Assembly (NCBI GenBank): GCA_036346225.1
Contig: JARFIW010000668.1
Span: 2,811,001-2,875,000 of the forward strand
Length of the DNA: 64,000 nt
Direction of reading: 5' to 3'
From: Platerodrilus igneus
Lineage: Eukaryota; Arthropoda; Insecta; Coleoptera; Lycidae
A program made the position numbers and the translations under genes. Below the pieces are notes generated by a model that was given only the letters and a program-made list of their open reading frames with translations, was not told where the DNA came from and made no database searches. Positions 43,124 through 53,242 of this stretch are shown here, piece by piece; position 1 is the first letter of the stretch, and every line of letters begins with the position of its first letter.

Positions 43124-44159
43124 GTTAGTTTAATTTTAATAAGAATAATGTTATAGCCACATCTAATTATTACTTGCAAATTACTGTATTCGCATAGAAT
43201 AGCACAACAATCTGTGAAATAGCCTAGACCTGATAACGTTAAATGAGTTTATCGTACACTGTTATCAGCTGCCACAACAAATATATACAAAGTGGCCAAT
43301 TAGTGTGAGAAAGTTTATTATTTCAGGTGAAAAATTGTTAGAGAAAATTTCGTACAGCATACTTTTTACTTTGAAAAATATGAACTACTTATTATCTTTG
43401 CAAAATGACACGAATTATAAAAAAAATGTTTTTAAGCTTTTAAGTTAGCTACATTGCTATTTATTTTCAAGATTTTTATTGCCAAAAGAAGTTATCAATA
43501 TAGGTTATGTTAGATTTTTGTTAGTGGTTGTTGTTTTTGCATCAAAAATGTTCTTTTTAGAACAGATTAATGTTACTTTAATTTGGGCAATTAAATCAAC
43601 ATTAATGCAGTATATTTTCCCTACTATGAGGGTTGTCTCACATTATCAAATAATAAAACACAAGTAGTAACTTTAATTATTAAAATATGACATACATATG
43701 ATTATTTGTATTGTAGGGGAAAACAATTATTAATGTTAAATAACAATAGATAGATAGTAGGTCTGCACTTTTAGATATTGTCAAAATTTTCACTACTTGT
43801 CAATAACATAAGTTTTAAGTATAGACACTGAAGATGATTTAATAAAATCGAAAGCGCTCTGTACATTATAATATTTTTGCATGAATACACACCTCATAAG
43901 ATTTTTAATATAAATATTAACGTGCATGTAGCAAAAAGAAAAACATTTCCAACATGCGTATACTGTTATCATAATTAAGTACTAAAGGGTTATTCGTCTA
44001 TTGTAAACAGTTCGGACATGCTGACCTAACATGTCGACCTCGTCATACATAGCTACCTAAACAATAAACACCTATAATATTTCTAAAACAAACAAAAAAA
44101 TTTAAATATTATACAGAACACCTTAGTTATATCCAAAATTAACCAACTTAACTTTTCTT
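43124..44159. other. Unassigned AT-rich stretch, possible intron
   Basis: No transposon ends or genes recognised in this kilobase; a 62-codon open stretch at 43479-43667 is AT-rich and featureless. Confidence 0.4.
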
Positions 44160-45505
44160 TTGAAAAACGTAATTTTTTTGCTGAGGGATTATTTTAAAAT
44201 TAATTTAGCAGTACAATCCATTGAATGGGATAAAACCCTCTGTAATGCGAATACGGAATTTGCTATTTCAATTTTGTACAATTCTATTAATAACATAATT
44301 TCTCAGTTCGTTCCAATAAACAAATTTTATAAAAACAAATTTCCGTGTTCGTTTTCTCTTGCTACCATTAAAGTAATGAGAGAAAAGGATAAATCTCGTA
44401 AGAAGTGGAGGGTGTATTATATTGCTATTGACTATTTGACATTCTCTTTATTAAGGAAATGCTTAAAACAGTGTATCAAGAATGATTACGAAAGTCATCT
44501 TATTTTTATTGAAGGTAAAAAGCAAACGTAAATCTCATTTCATTCTTCACACACTGACTTACAGTAATGAAACTGTTTATGAGGATACTAAAATTTGTAA
44601 TTTATTTTGTAAATATTTTGAAATAGTTTATGAACATAGAGATACTCCAACGCATCCGTCGCTTTCATCTAGCAGAAATTTTTATTCTTCCATTCAAATT
44701 ACTTCAATTATGCGTATTCAAATATTTATTGCAACTAACAACTTGGATATAAATAAAGGAGCAGGTCTTGTTGGAATTTCTTCTGTATTCATAAAAGAAA
44801 TTGCTGCGAGTCAATAGTTGAACCTTTGCTTATAATATTTAATAAATCGTTACGTGAAGGTGTTTTTCCACACTGCTGGAAAAAGGCACATATCTCTCCA
44901 GTGTTCAAATTCGGAGATAAATCTAAAGTTGATAACTATTGACCAATTTCCATATTATCCACAGTCAGTAAAGTGTTTGAGACATTTATTTATAATGAAT
45001 TATTGTTTCTCGTTAAAAATCAAATAATTAACCAGCAGCATGGTCTCTACAGCGGCAGGTTGGTTGTCACAAATCTTATACCTTATGTTTGCTACTACAT
45101 TTCGGAATCTTTAGATAAGCGTGTGCAAGTATACCGATTTCGCAAAAGCTTTTGACAAAGTTCATCTACCAACACTAATTATGAAACTTGAGACATTTGG
45201 TTTACATGGTAACTTGCTACGATGGCTCATTTCATATATATTAAATAGGTCTCAAATTGTTTCCATTAGAAATTCATATTCTAATCCTATAGAAGTAACA
45301 TCGAGAGTGCCACAAGGCTCACATGTAAGTTCTCTATTGTTTGCAATGTTTATCAATGACATATCCTTCTGTTTTACATATTCACAATTTCAATTGTATG
45401 TCGAGGATTTAAAAATATATAAATCTGCAGTTACTCAGAATATTTTCTCCTACTGCAATGTGACCTCGACAAGTTGTTTAAATACTGTGAAATTAAGAAA
45501 TTAAT
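44160..45505 (+). pseudogene. Jockey-type LINE fragment: endonuclease/RT linker and RT
   Basis: Three frames in order cover the linker (FVPINKFYKNKFPCSFS, REKDKSRKKWRVYY), the start of the RT (KGAGLVGISSVF, FNKSLREGVFPHCWKKAHIS, VFKFGDKSKVDNY), the FAKAFDKVHLPTLIMKLE block, RVPQGSHVSSLLFAMFINDI and the catalytic box, which reads YVED instead of YADD. Frames change near 44510, 44817 and 45130, and stops are present. The 3' end is missing after 45505. It directly precedes the 5' part of LINE X and could be the 3' part of a related copy lying head to tail with it. Confidence 0.85.
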
Positions 45506-45688
45506 GTATGTGGAAACAACATGTGTACATATCTAGTAAATATTAAATATTAGAATTTAAAGTGTTTTAAAGTCTAGAAGTGTAGCACTCATCTGGTAAT
45601 TATACCAGAGAAGCTGTGTAACTGTTATCCCAGTGTGTTTTCCTAGATTTGCTACAATTTTAAAAGTAATTTAAATTCTAACCTCAGA

Positions 45689-46380
45689 ATGACATGCTTT
45701 GATTGCAAGGAATCAATTAAAGATGATGAATATTACACTTGTGATGGATGTTCTGGTAATTATCACTACAAATGTGCTGATTGAACTAGCTCTGAAATTA
45801 AAGTGATGCAATTAAAAACCAAGAGAACTATGAAATTCTTTTGCAACAATTGCTCTCAAAACTTACAGTCTATACCAGTCTTGAAAGATCAAATTGCTGA
45901 ACTGCAGAGGAAAATTGATACTTTAATTAACTTATTAGCGGCCAATGATAATAATAAAACTTTTAATAATTTTTCTAACTATGAGAACATGTATTATGAA
46001 TTTGAGGATAGAAAGAGTCATGAATCAAACATCATTGTTTATAATCTTGATGAAAAGGATAATGAAGTTGATTTAAAAACAAATGTAGGAACCTTACTTA
46101 CACCGATTATTACTACTGAAAAAATCATTAAAGTATTCAGAGTAGGGAAAAAAGCACAGCCGATAAAAGTTTTATTAGAAGATAAAGTTTGTGCAATAAA
46201 AGTTTTAAAAAACAAAAATAAAATTAACCACCCAAACGTCAAAATCAATTCCGATTTAACAAAATGCAACGTGATTATCTTCAAGATTTTCGTAATCAAT
46301 TGAATAAGAAAGAAATACCCACCAATTGGTTAATCAAATATATTACAGGCCACCCCCAGTTAATACAAAAAAACTTTTCT
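45689..46380 (+). pseudogene. LINE X ORF1 with PHD finger and coiled coil
   Basis: ATG at 45689 starts a PHD-type zinc finger: CFDC, CDGC, HYKC then CNNC, interrupted by a TGA at 45782. After it come a heptad-like stretch (LKDQIAELQRKIDTLINLLA) predicting a coiled coil, and an RRM-like part (SNIIVYNLDEKDNEVDL, KVFRVGKKAQPIKVLLED). A frame change near 46262 leads to MQRDYLQDFRNQLNKKE, a conserved ORF1 end. ORF1 proteins bind the element's RNA; PHD plus coiled coil is common in CR1/Jockey-group LINEs of arthropods. The sequence then runs without a stop into the endonuclease. Confidence 0.82.
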
Positions 46381-46860
46381 AGTGCAGTAAAAATTAATCA
46401 AACACTTTCCGTATACTACCAGAATGTTTGTGGTATAGGAACTAAACTTATCAATTTAGTGAACACATCAGCTTTATGCTCATATGATATAATTGTTCTG
46501 GTGAAAACTTGGCTTAATGACTTAATTAGTGATTTGGAAATTTTAAGCTCTAATTTTACCATATATCAATATGATAGATATTATGCTAATGAAACTAAAA
46601 AACGGGATGGTGGTGTGTTGATTGGTGTACGTAATTCATTGTTATCACATAGACTATCTCTGCTAAGTACTACTGTTGAACAGGTCTTTATATCTATTAA
46701 AACATCTCATTTTTCATCAATTATTGGCAGTGTCTATATTCCTCCAAGCTCACGTTTGTCTTTCTATCAAGAGCACTATAATACAGTCGAACAAATTGTG
46801 AATTTTAATATTTATTCCAAAATATATTTATTTGGTGACTACAACCTGCCCTGCTCTATA
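46381..46860 (+). pseudogene. LINE X endonuclease, first half
   Basis: Frame 46264-46971 gives the endonuclease opening (LSVYYQNVCGIGTKLINLV), VKTWLND (normally TETWL), DRYYANETKKRDGGVLIGV, GSVYIPPSS and the central LFGDYNLP box. Sequence after about 46860 belongs to LINE Y. The remaining half lies at 50613-50972. Confidence 0.82.
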
Positions 46861-46885
46861 TTGCCAAGCTTTTATTGTATCAACC

Positions 46886-47477
46886 TAACTAGTATGATCA
46901 AATTAAAGTCCAATGTGTGTTTAAACCAAATGCTTGTTTTGAAGCAATTGTCAGTGATATTAGATATCTAACTAAAGATTACACAAAAGATGACTTTGTG
47001 CTTATACTTGGAGGAGCTAAAAATGCTACTCTTAGAAAATCTCCTCCACCTTCTATTTTAAGAGATTCCTTAAGTAAACTCAAACACACGAACAGTATTT
47101 TCATGACAATACCTTATCAGCTGAACAACAACTGTCTCAATCAAGCTATTTACAATATGAACCAGAAGATCTATAATTTGATCTTGATTAAATCTGGGTA
47201 CATAGACACTAATGCTTTCCTAACAGACAAATGCTATACTCGATCTGGATTACAACTTAATGCAACGGGCAAACGAAAAATATGTGAAATCATAGCTAAA
47301 AAAATTATGGCTCAACTTCAATGGCAGAAGTCATCTAATTCATCCACCATCCGTACCTACAATACTACCACTAATCCTGTTGTGAATGTCAAACACTTGT
47401 CACCATGCTACATCAAAGACAATTTGGCAAGAGGTAAAAATTTTCAAACACGGACTTACCACAAGTCCATACGCTAA
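46886..47477 (+). pseudogene. LINE Y ORF1 C-terminal esterase-like (SGNH) domain
   Basis: The frame (stop-free from 46888 to 47477) reads CVFKPNACFEAIVSDIRYLT, DDFVLILGGAKNATL, NSIFMTIPYQLNNNCLNQAI and SGLQLNATGKRKICEIIAKK. This is the layout of the SGNH/GDSL-like esterase domain found in ORF1 of CR1-group LINEs. The block normally holding G-x-N-D reads GAKNA, and the C-terminal catalytic-type histidine position (GLHLN in relatives) reads Q, so hydrolase activity is doubtful. The N-terminal half, with the usual PHD finger, is missing by 5' truncation. ORF2 begins within a few bases of its stop. Confidence 0.75.
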
Positions 47478-50412
47478 TTTCTAATTTAAATGATACCGTT
47501 TGTGAAATTATTCCTGATAATCCAATTAACCATCTTAATAAATGCAGAATTTTACACATTAATATCCAAAGCTTAAGTAAGAAAATTAATTTAGTTGATT
47601 TACTATTATGCAAAAATACTCCATCTTTTCTCTGTCTTACTGAACATTGGTTTGTAGAAACAAACATTAGCACTTTCTATATCTTAGGTTATCAAGTTAT
47701 CAGCAGTTTTAGTCGTAAGTATACCACACGCGGAGGTTCTATAATACTAGCTAAAAACTGCATTGCTAACTTATGTAAACCTCATTCAGCAGTGTGCAGT
47801 CTATCCGTTGAACTTCATATCGAAATATCCTCAATTATCTTTAATAAATCAGTTTGTCTTATCTGTATATATCGTCCCAGCAATGGTGACTGTGATATTT
47901 TCTTTTCTAATTTGTCATTGGCTTTATCAAAATGTATCAATAAACTTAAGTTCATACTACTGTGTGGCGACCTTAATCTTGATCCTAATGCATCATCACT
48001 GAAATGTAAAACCTTATTAGATCTATTCAACTCTTCCCAGATGTTTTCTCTCATTACTGAACCCACAAGAATTTTCTCGACATGCCGATACACCTGCATC
48101 TCGACTTTAGATTATATTGTTTCGAATACTCCAGATCTTATATCAGTTTCAAACTATGATCCAGGTTCTCAGATCATTACTTACAAGTTGCGGACTGTGC
48201 ATTTAATTTGAACTCTCAGAACAACAACTCTGTAGAAAATACTCGAAATGATGTAATGATTCGAAAAAGAATTTCTACTACCTCTATTAACGAATTTACA
48301 TTTTTTTTTAGTAAATACAGTTTTAGACTAGATCCTAAGATAGATACCGACAAAAATCTTAATAATTTTTTTGAACATTTTTTATATTGCTTTGAAACTG
48401 TCTTCCACAAATGCAAATTGAAACGGAAATCAGTAGTCAATCCTATCAAGGTTCGCTTTCCAAACTCACTGATTAATAAACGGCAGAATTTAAAGGATCT
48501 TAATTCAATTAAAAAGTTCTCCAATAACCCGTACATTACGCAATATTATTATTCTCTTAAAAAGAAAATCGCTACTGAAGTGCGTAAAGAAAAAGTTAAG
48601 TATTACACCAAACTTATCAACACCTCTAATAATAAGGCTAAAACATTGTGGAGCATAGTAAGTAATATGTCAGAGAAAAAACCTAAAGCCACCAACTATC
48701 AGATTCGGAAAGATGGAACATTTACTACCTGCTTAAAAGAGATTTCAAATATCTTTGGACAGTATTTATCAACAATAATTGAAAACAAACTAGATTTGCA
48801 TTTTGGAAAAAATTCTGTCACCCTTGGCACAACAGGAACCACTATGAGTAACTCGATGTTCTTCGAACCGACCTCTGAAAATGAAGTCTTTTGCACTATT
48901 CAGTTTTTTCATAATAAAAACTCTACTGGCATTGATGATATCTCAATATCACTAATCAAAGCAAGTGCAAATGATTTATCCCTGATACTTTCAGATCTTA
49001 TAAACTTTTCTGTTTCAAGGGGAGAATTTCCTCAACAATTAAAAACTGCCAGCGTCCTTCCAATATTTAAAAAGAGGGATGCTTCAAACATCGAAAATTA
49101 CCGTCCCATCTCTCTTATAAGTGTCTTTTCTAAAATCTTTGAAAAAGTGTTATACAATAGACTCATTACCTTCTTTGATAAGTATAATATCTTATGCACC
49201 CAACAATACGGTTTTCGCCCGAATTGCTCGACTGACATTATTTTGATTGATCTAACCCAACTGATATTGGAAAAACTGGATCTTGGCGAGTATGTAGTAG
49301 TGGTCTCTTTCGATATGGCAAGAGCCTTTGATACTTTAAATCCTAAAATTATCTCATCTAAACTAGATAACATGGGGGTTTGAAACAATTTAAATGCCTG
49401 GCTTATATCCTTCTTAACAGGAAGAAAATTTTTAGTTAAAATTAAAGATGCCACGTCAGCTACATTTGAACTAAATTATAGAACTCCTCAAGGTAGTATT
49501 CTCGGCCCTTTATTATTCCTAGTGTATATCAACGATCTTCACCTGCATATCTCCTGCGTGAATTTATTCCTTTATGCAGATGACGCCTGTATTGCCATTT
49601 CTGATAATAATATCAATAAATTGCGGAGGAAAGTCTCTACAATCATAAATGAATTTGACTCGTGGACACGGAAGAACAACTTAATTATTAATCACACTAA
49701 AACTCATTTAACTTACTTCTCCTTTTGTCAACATAACTTGGATCTCCAACTTAGCATCAAGGGCGAGATACTAATTAACTCTACCTCAGTCGAATTTCTG
49801 GGCATTACTTTAGACAGAAAATTATCTTGGGAGGAACACATAAACAATCTATGTAACAAACTCAACAAAACTTTTTTTATATTGGCTAATCTAAAAAACT
49901 CTCTTGATCTACGTGGCCTGTTGAATGTTTATTATGCCTTAACATATTCTACAATTTCATATTGCATTAGTGTTTGGGGACAATCTTCAAGTGTGGATAG
50001 GGTATTTATTGTACAGAAACGTATAATTAGATTAATTTTCAATTTGCCCTACAAGTACTCATGCAGAGAAGTATTTAAAAAGCATAATATCCTAACTGTT
50101 AGATGCATATACTTACACAAAATTCTCACTCATGTGTTCGTCAATAAGGGGAAATATGTCCATGATAGTGATTTGCACTGCCATGACACTCGTAATAAAA
50201 GGAAATTTGTCATAGTCAAGCACCAACATTCATTTTATAAAAAGTCTCCTGTTCATGCTTGGTGTTATTTTTATAATTTGCTTCCGGACCAAATTAAAAA
50301 TTTTGATACCAAACCAATCTTCAAAAGACACCTACATAAACTGCTTGCAGACAACTGTTTTTATTCTATTTCAGAATTCATAAACTACTGCAGGAATAAA
50401 TCTTCAACCTAA
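47478..50412 (+). pseudogene. LINE Y ORF2: endonuclease and reverse transcriptase, nearly intact
   Basis: Endonuclease: ILHINIQSLSKKI, LTEHWFVETN, CGDLNLDPN, TLDYIVSN and, after a one-base frame change near 48175, SDHYLQ. The linker is open from 48208, followed by RT blocks ASVLPIFKKRDASNIENYRP, QYGFRPNCSTDII, FDMARAFDTLNPKII, TPQGSILGPLLFLVYINDL and the intact catalytic YADD at 49573-49584, then FLGITLDRKLSWEEHI and a C-terminal region ending RNKSST at 50412. A single TGA at 49381-49383 is the only break within the RT. Few defects make this one of the youngest LINEs in the window. It would nick DNA and copy its RNA. Confidence 0.92.
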
Positions 50413-50591
50413 TTATATTATTAGCTACTTAAGTTAAATTTGGTCTTTTATTATTATGTTTTTCTTGTATTCCATTAGCAACTTTAGTTTGATTACAGTA
50501 TATACCTGTTATATTCTATTTATTTATTTAAACATTTATATTGTATTTGACATGTCCTATCTATTGTACTCAATAGCCATTGGATTAAAGA

Positions 50592-50612
50592 TTATCTTAT
50601 CTTATCTTATCT
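50592..50612. repeat. LINE Y 3' (TTATC)n tail
   Basis: Four units of a pentamer directly after the 3' untranslated region; the usual simple-repeat terminus of CR1/Jockey-group LINEs. Confidence 0.85.
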
Positions 50613-50972
50613 ATATGGAATTACCAAGAAAAAGCTACTTGCCAGGCTTCACTCAACTATAAGACTGACTTTATTCGCGATAATTTCCTTTACCTCCATT
50701 TATAGCAAAAAAATATTATATCAAATAGACATAATGTACTACTAGATCTTATCTTTTCAAATTGTGATTCACTGAATATAATTGAAGCAAATGATCTTCT
50801 TTTGCCAAACAACTTTCATCATCTTACCTTAAATTGTGAAATTCCAATGGACTCTATTTCTACCCTAGTTTGACGAAACTTTTTATGACTTCAAAAATGT
50901 TAACTTTTGAAGGATTGAACTACTTTTTCAGTTCATATAATTGCAATGGAATTTTTAAGGCACAAAATGTTA
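50613..50972 (+). pseudogene. LINE X endonuclease, second half
   Basis: One frame gives YQEKATCQASLNYKTDFIRD, a stop, then NVLLDLIFSNCDSLNIIEAN and LLLPNNFHHLTLNCEIPM, the C-terminal endonuclease pattern of Jockey-type LINEs (LDLxFSN ... HHxxL). It lies right after the LINE Y tail and completes the half at 46381-46860. Stops follow, and it ends against the RTE tail at 50973. Confidence 0.78.
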
Positions 50973-52448
50973 ACATCATCATCATTAGGTCTTCAGTCCT
51001 GGAACTGGTTAGACGCATACTATCATTGTTTCCTATTCTAAACTAACCTACACATTTTCCTGAAATTTGCACAGTCTGTATCTATCACTATCTGATCTAG
51101 GTCTACATCTACCTCTTTTTTCCTATCTCTGCTTGTAATATATCCCATACTATTCCCCAAAAATGCCTTAGAACGTATTCTGCCTTTCTTTTTCTCTTAT
51201 CTTTTTCCCCAGATATTTCTTACTATTTCTATAACCTATTTGTTATTATCTTTATCTGCCCCTGCTATCGTCCTCATACATCTGAAGCACAGCATTTGAA
51301 AAGGCTGCTACCGTTTTTCTGTCTTTCAAACTGCTCGTATTTCATATGCATACTGTGCTGTGCTCCACACATATGCTTTCAACAATTTTCTTCTTGTTCT
51401 ATGTTTGTTGTCTTTCACCATAGACGCTGTTCTTTCTTGTTAGATGCAGTTTGGTCACCTATTGTTTTACAATTATATATTCTATTTCTCTGACATTCAG
51501 TGGTTGTGAAGGGAGGTAAGCAGCATGTGGCAGCCAAGTTCCCCCAACACTTACACATTTACCGATTTAGAATTTTTTCCAATATATCTTTTCGCAGATT
51601 CAACATTAGTTGCAGATATTTCGCAACCAACAACTAGTTGTTTATACTAATCATCAGATTTATCTCCGTTTATTTTTTTGTCATTAGGTTTTCCGTCTGA
51701 AAACTGGTTGGACACGTACCTGCACTTACTTATATTCTGGGCTAGTCTACACATCTCCCTGAAACTCCTACAGCCTACATCTTTTACTATCTGTGTGCAG
51801 TAATCTAACCTAGGTCTGCCTCTTCTTCTCTTTTTTCCTATCTCTGCTTCTAATATATTCCGCACTATTTCCTCATGCCGTAATATGTGGCCTATCATCC
51901 TATCTCTCCTATTTTATATCGTTTTCCACATATTTCTTTCTTCCCCCACCATTTTTAGTACCTCTTCGTTCTTAACTTTGTCTGTCCATGGTATCTTCAT
52001 CATACGTCTGTAGCACCACATTTCAAAGGTTTCTACCTTTTTCTTGTCCGCTTCTCCTACTGTCCAGGCTTCACAGCCGTACAGTGCTGTGCTCCACACA
52101 TATGTTTTAAGCAAGATTTTCCTTGTTTCTATGTTTGCGGTCTTTGACCACAGTAGTTGCTTTTTCTTGTTAAATGTAGCACGACCTTGTGCTAATCTTT
52201 GTTTTATATCTTTTGTGCTTTTCCCATCTTGCGTTCTTTGGCTTCCTAGGTAGCAGAAATCCTTAACCTCTTGTAAGTTCGTGTTAGATACTTGTATTCT
52301 TGTTTTTGATTTATTTTCCCCTCCTTTGCATACTAGTACTTTAGTTTTAGTTTTGTTAATTTTCAAACCGTATCTCTCTGTTAGAACCGTTTCCATTTCA
52401 TTAAGAGCAGCTTCTAACTCTTCCTTGCTAGACGCTAATGCCGCTATA
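50973..52448 (-). mobile_element. RTE LINE 3' half with tail module, contiguous with 61936-62102 before LINE Z inserted
   Basis: From 52448 leftward: IAALASSKEELEAALNEMET, LVCKGGENKSKTRIQVS, YVWSTALYGCEAWTVGEADK, MIGHILRHEEIVRN, GRPRLDYCTQIVKDVG, then the 3' tail (51640-51500) with the GCAGCATGTGGCAGCC motif, then module C (51480-50975) ending in the ATCATCATCAT microsatellite. The C-terminal coding region is open with few breaks. The missing FADD side of the RT lies at 61936-62102, on the other side of LINE Z. Confidence 0.88.
51647..52448 (-). pseudogene. RTE reverse transcriptase C-terminal region
   Basis: Two frames (52448-51914 and 51898-51647) hold the RTE thumb and C-terminal domain. 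They include ERYGLKINKTKTKVLVCKG, KDFCYLGSQRTQDGKSTKDI, KQRLAQGRATFNKKKQLLWS and the closing FREMCRLAQN stretch. A frame change at about 51905 separates them. The open frame also extends rightward by chance into the LINE Z 3' untranslated region (to 52627); that extension is not RTE. This is the least decayed RTE C-terminus in the window. Confidence 0.88.
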
Positions 52449-52593
52449 TTCAAATTCAAATTCAAATTAACTTTATTGGTAATACCAAATGGTAGGAATT
52501 CAGCACGCTGATTTTCAATTCCACCAAAATGAACATAAAGAAAAATAAAGCAAGTCGTACATGGTAAAAGCATAATAACTAGAATTACAATAG

Positions 52594-53060
52594 TTAAAAA
52601 ATTTGTTGTTGAGCTGAGAGGAGGCATAACAGTTCATTATAAAACCTGTTTTTGTTTTTACTACTAAATAATCCTTTATATCTATTATATATACAAGGAG
52701 TCATATATGTAAAACCACATTTAAATTTAGAAGTTGAGTGTGCAGGTATGCTGAGGTAATCAATACTCCTAAGGTTTAAGTTGTGAGCAGTAGATCTTGG
52801 AGTTAGCAGACTAAATAAGTATACTGGTTTATTAGAAGCAATTAAAGTATAAATGAAGACTGCCAGTGACAATTCGGCTCGTTTGTCATACTTCAGTAGG
52901 TGGTTAGCATTATAGAACGGAGTTATGTGCTGCAAATAAGGAGTATTGTAGGCGAATCTGAAGCATATATTTTGCATGACCTGTATTTTATGTTTTAGCT
53001 GAAGTGAGAGAAAGTTGTAGTAGACTACATTACAGTAGTCTAGATGGCATAGGACTAGAC
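52594..53060 (-). pseudogene. LINE Z RT C-terminal part
   Basis: After the hAT insertion the protein resumes as LCHLDYCNVVYYNFLSLQLK, then QVMQNICFRFAYNTPYLQHI, PFYNANHLLKYDKRAEL, HNLNLRSIDYLSIPAHST and ends in FYNELLCLLSAQQQIF at 52594. This is the usual C-terminus of Jockey-group RTs. The residues upstream of LCHLDY in this frame are hAT sequence. The part is open, so the hAT insertion is its main defect. Confidence 0.85.
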
Positions 53061-53172
53061 CATAGGTTCCCAACCTTTTCTGAACCACCGCCCCCTCTAC
53101 TGGAAAAAAAACTTCCAACGCCCCCCTTCTCATCAAAGTGCATTATAACGAATATTAAAATATTGTTGCATA

Positions 53173-53185
53173 GTATATATCTATC

Positions 53186-53240
<55 letters not shown>
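53173..53240. repeat. (AT)n-rich microsatellite
   Basis: Interrupted TA/CTAT repeats followed by a long AT run inside the hAT element. Confidence 0.95.

Positions 53241-53242
<2 letters not shown>

Larger units (their letters stand above)
46861..50612 (+). mobile_element. LINE Y, CR1/Jockey-group, 5'-truncated in ORF1, nested in LINE X
   Basis: LINE Y starts inside the ORF1 esterase domain, carries a near-complete ORF2 and ends in a (TTATC)n tail at 50592-50612. Its two flanks are the two halves of the LINE X endonuclease. The exact left junction lies between 46855 and 46885. Confidence 0.85.
45545..50972 (+). mobile_element. LINE X, Jockey-group, 5' part, split by LINE Y
   Basis: LINE X holds a leader, ORF1 (from 45689), and the endonuclease, whose first half ends around 46860 and whose second half resumes at 50613. 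The intervening 46861-50612 is LINE Y. LINE X stops at 50972 against the 3' end of a minus-strand RTE copy. No RT of LINE X is present after that point. Confidence 0.8.

Noticed and set aside
51914..52627. A 237-codon open frame that appears to be a single protein
   Set aside because: Its N-terminal part is LINE Z 3' untranslated sequence including the TTCAAA tail; only the part below 52448 is RTE.
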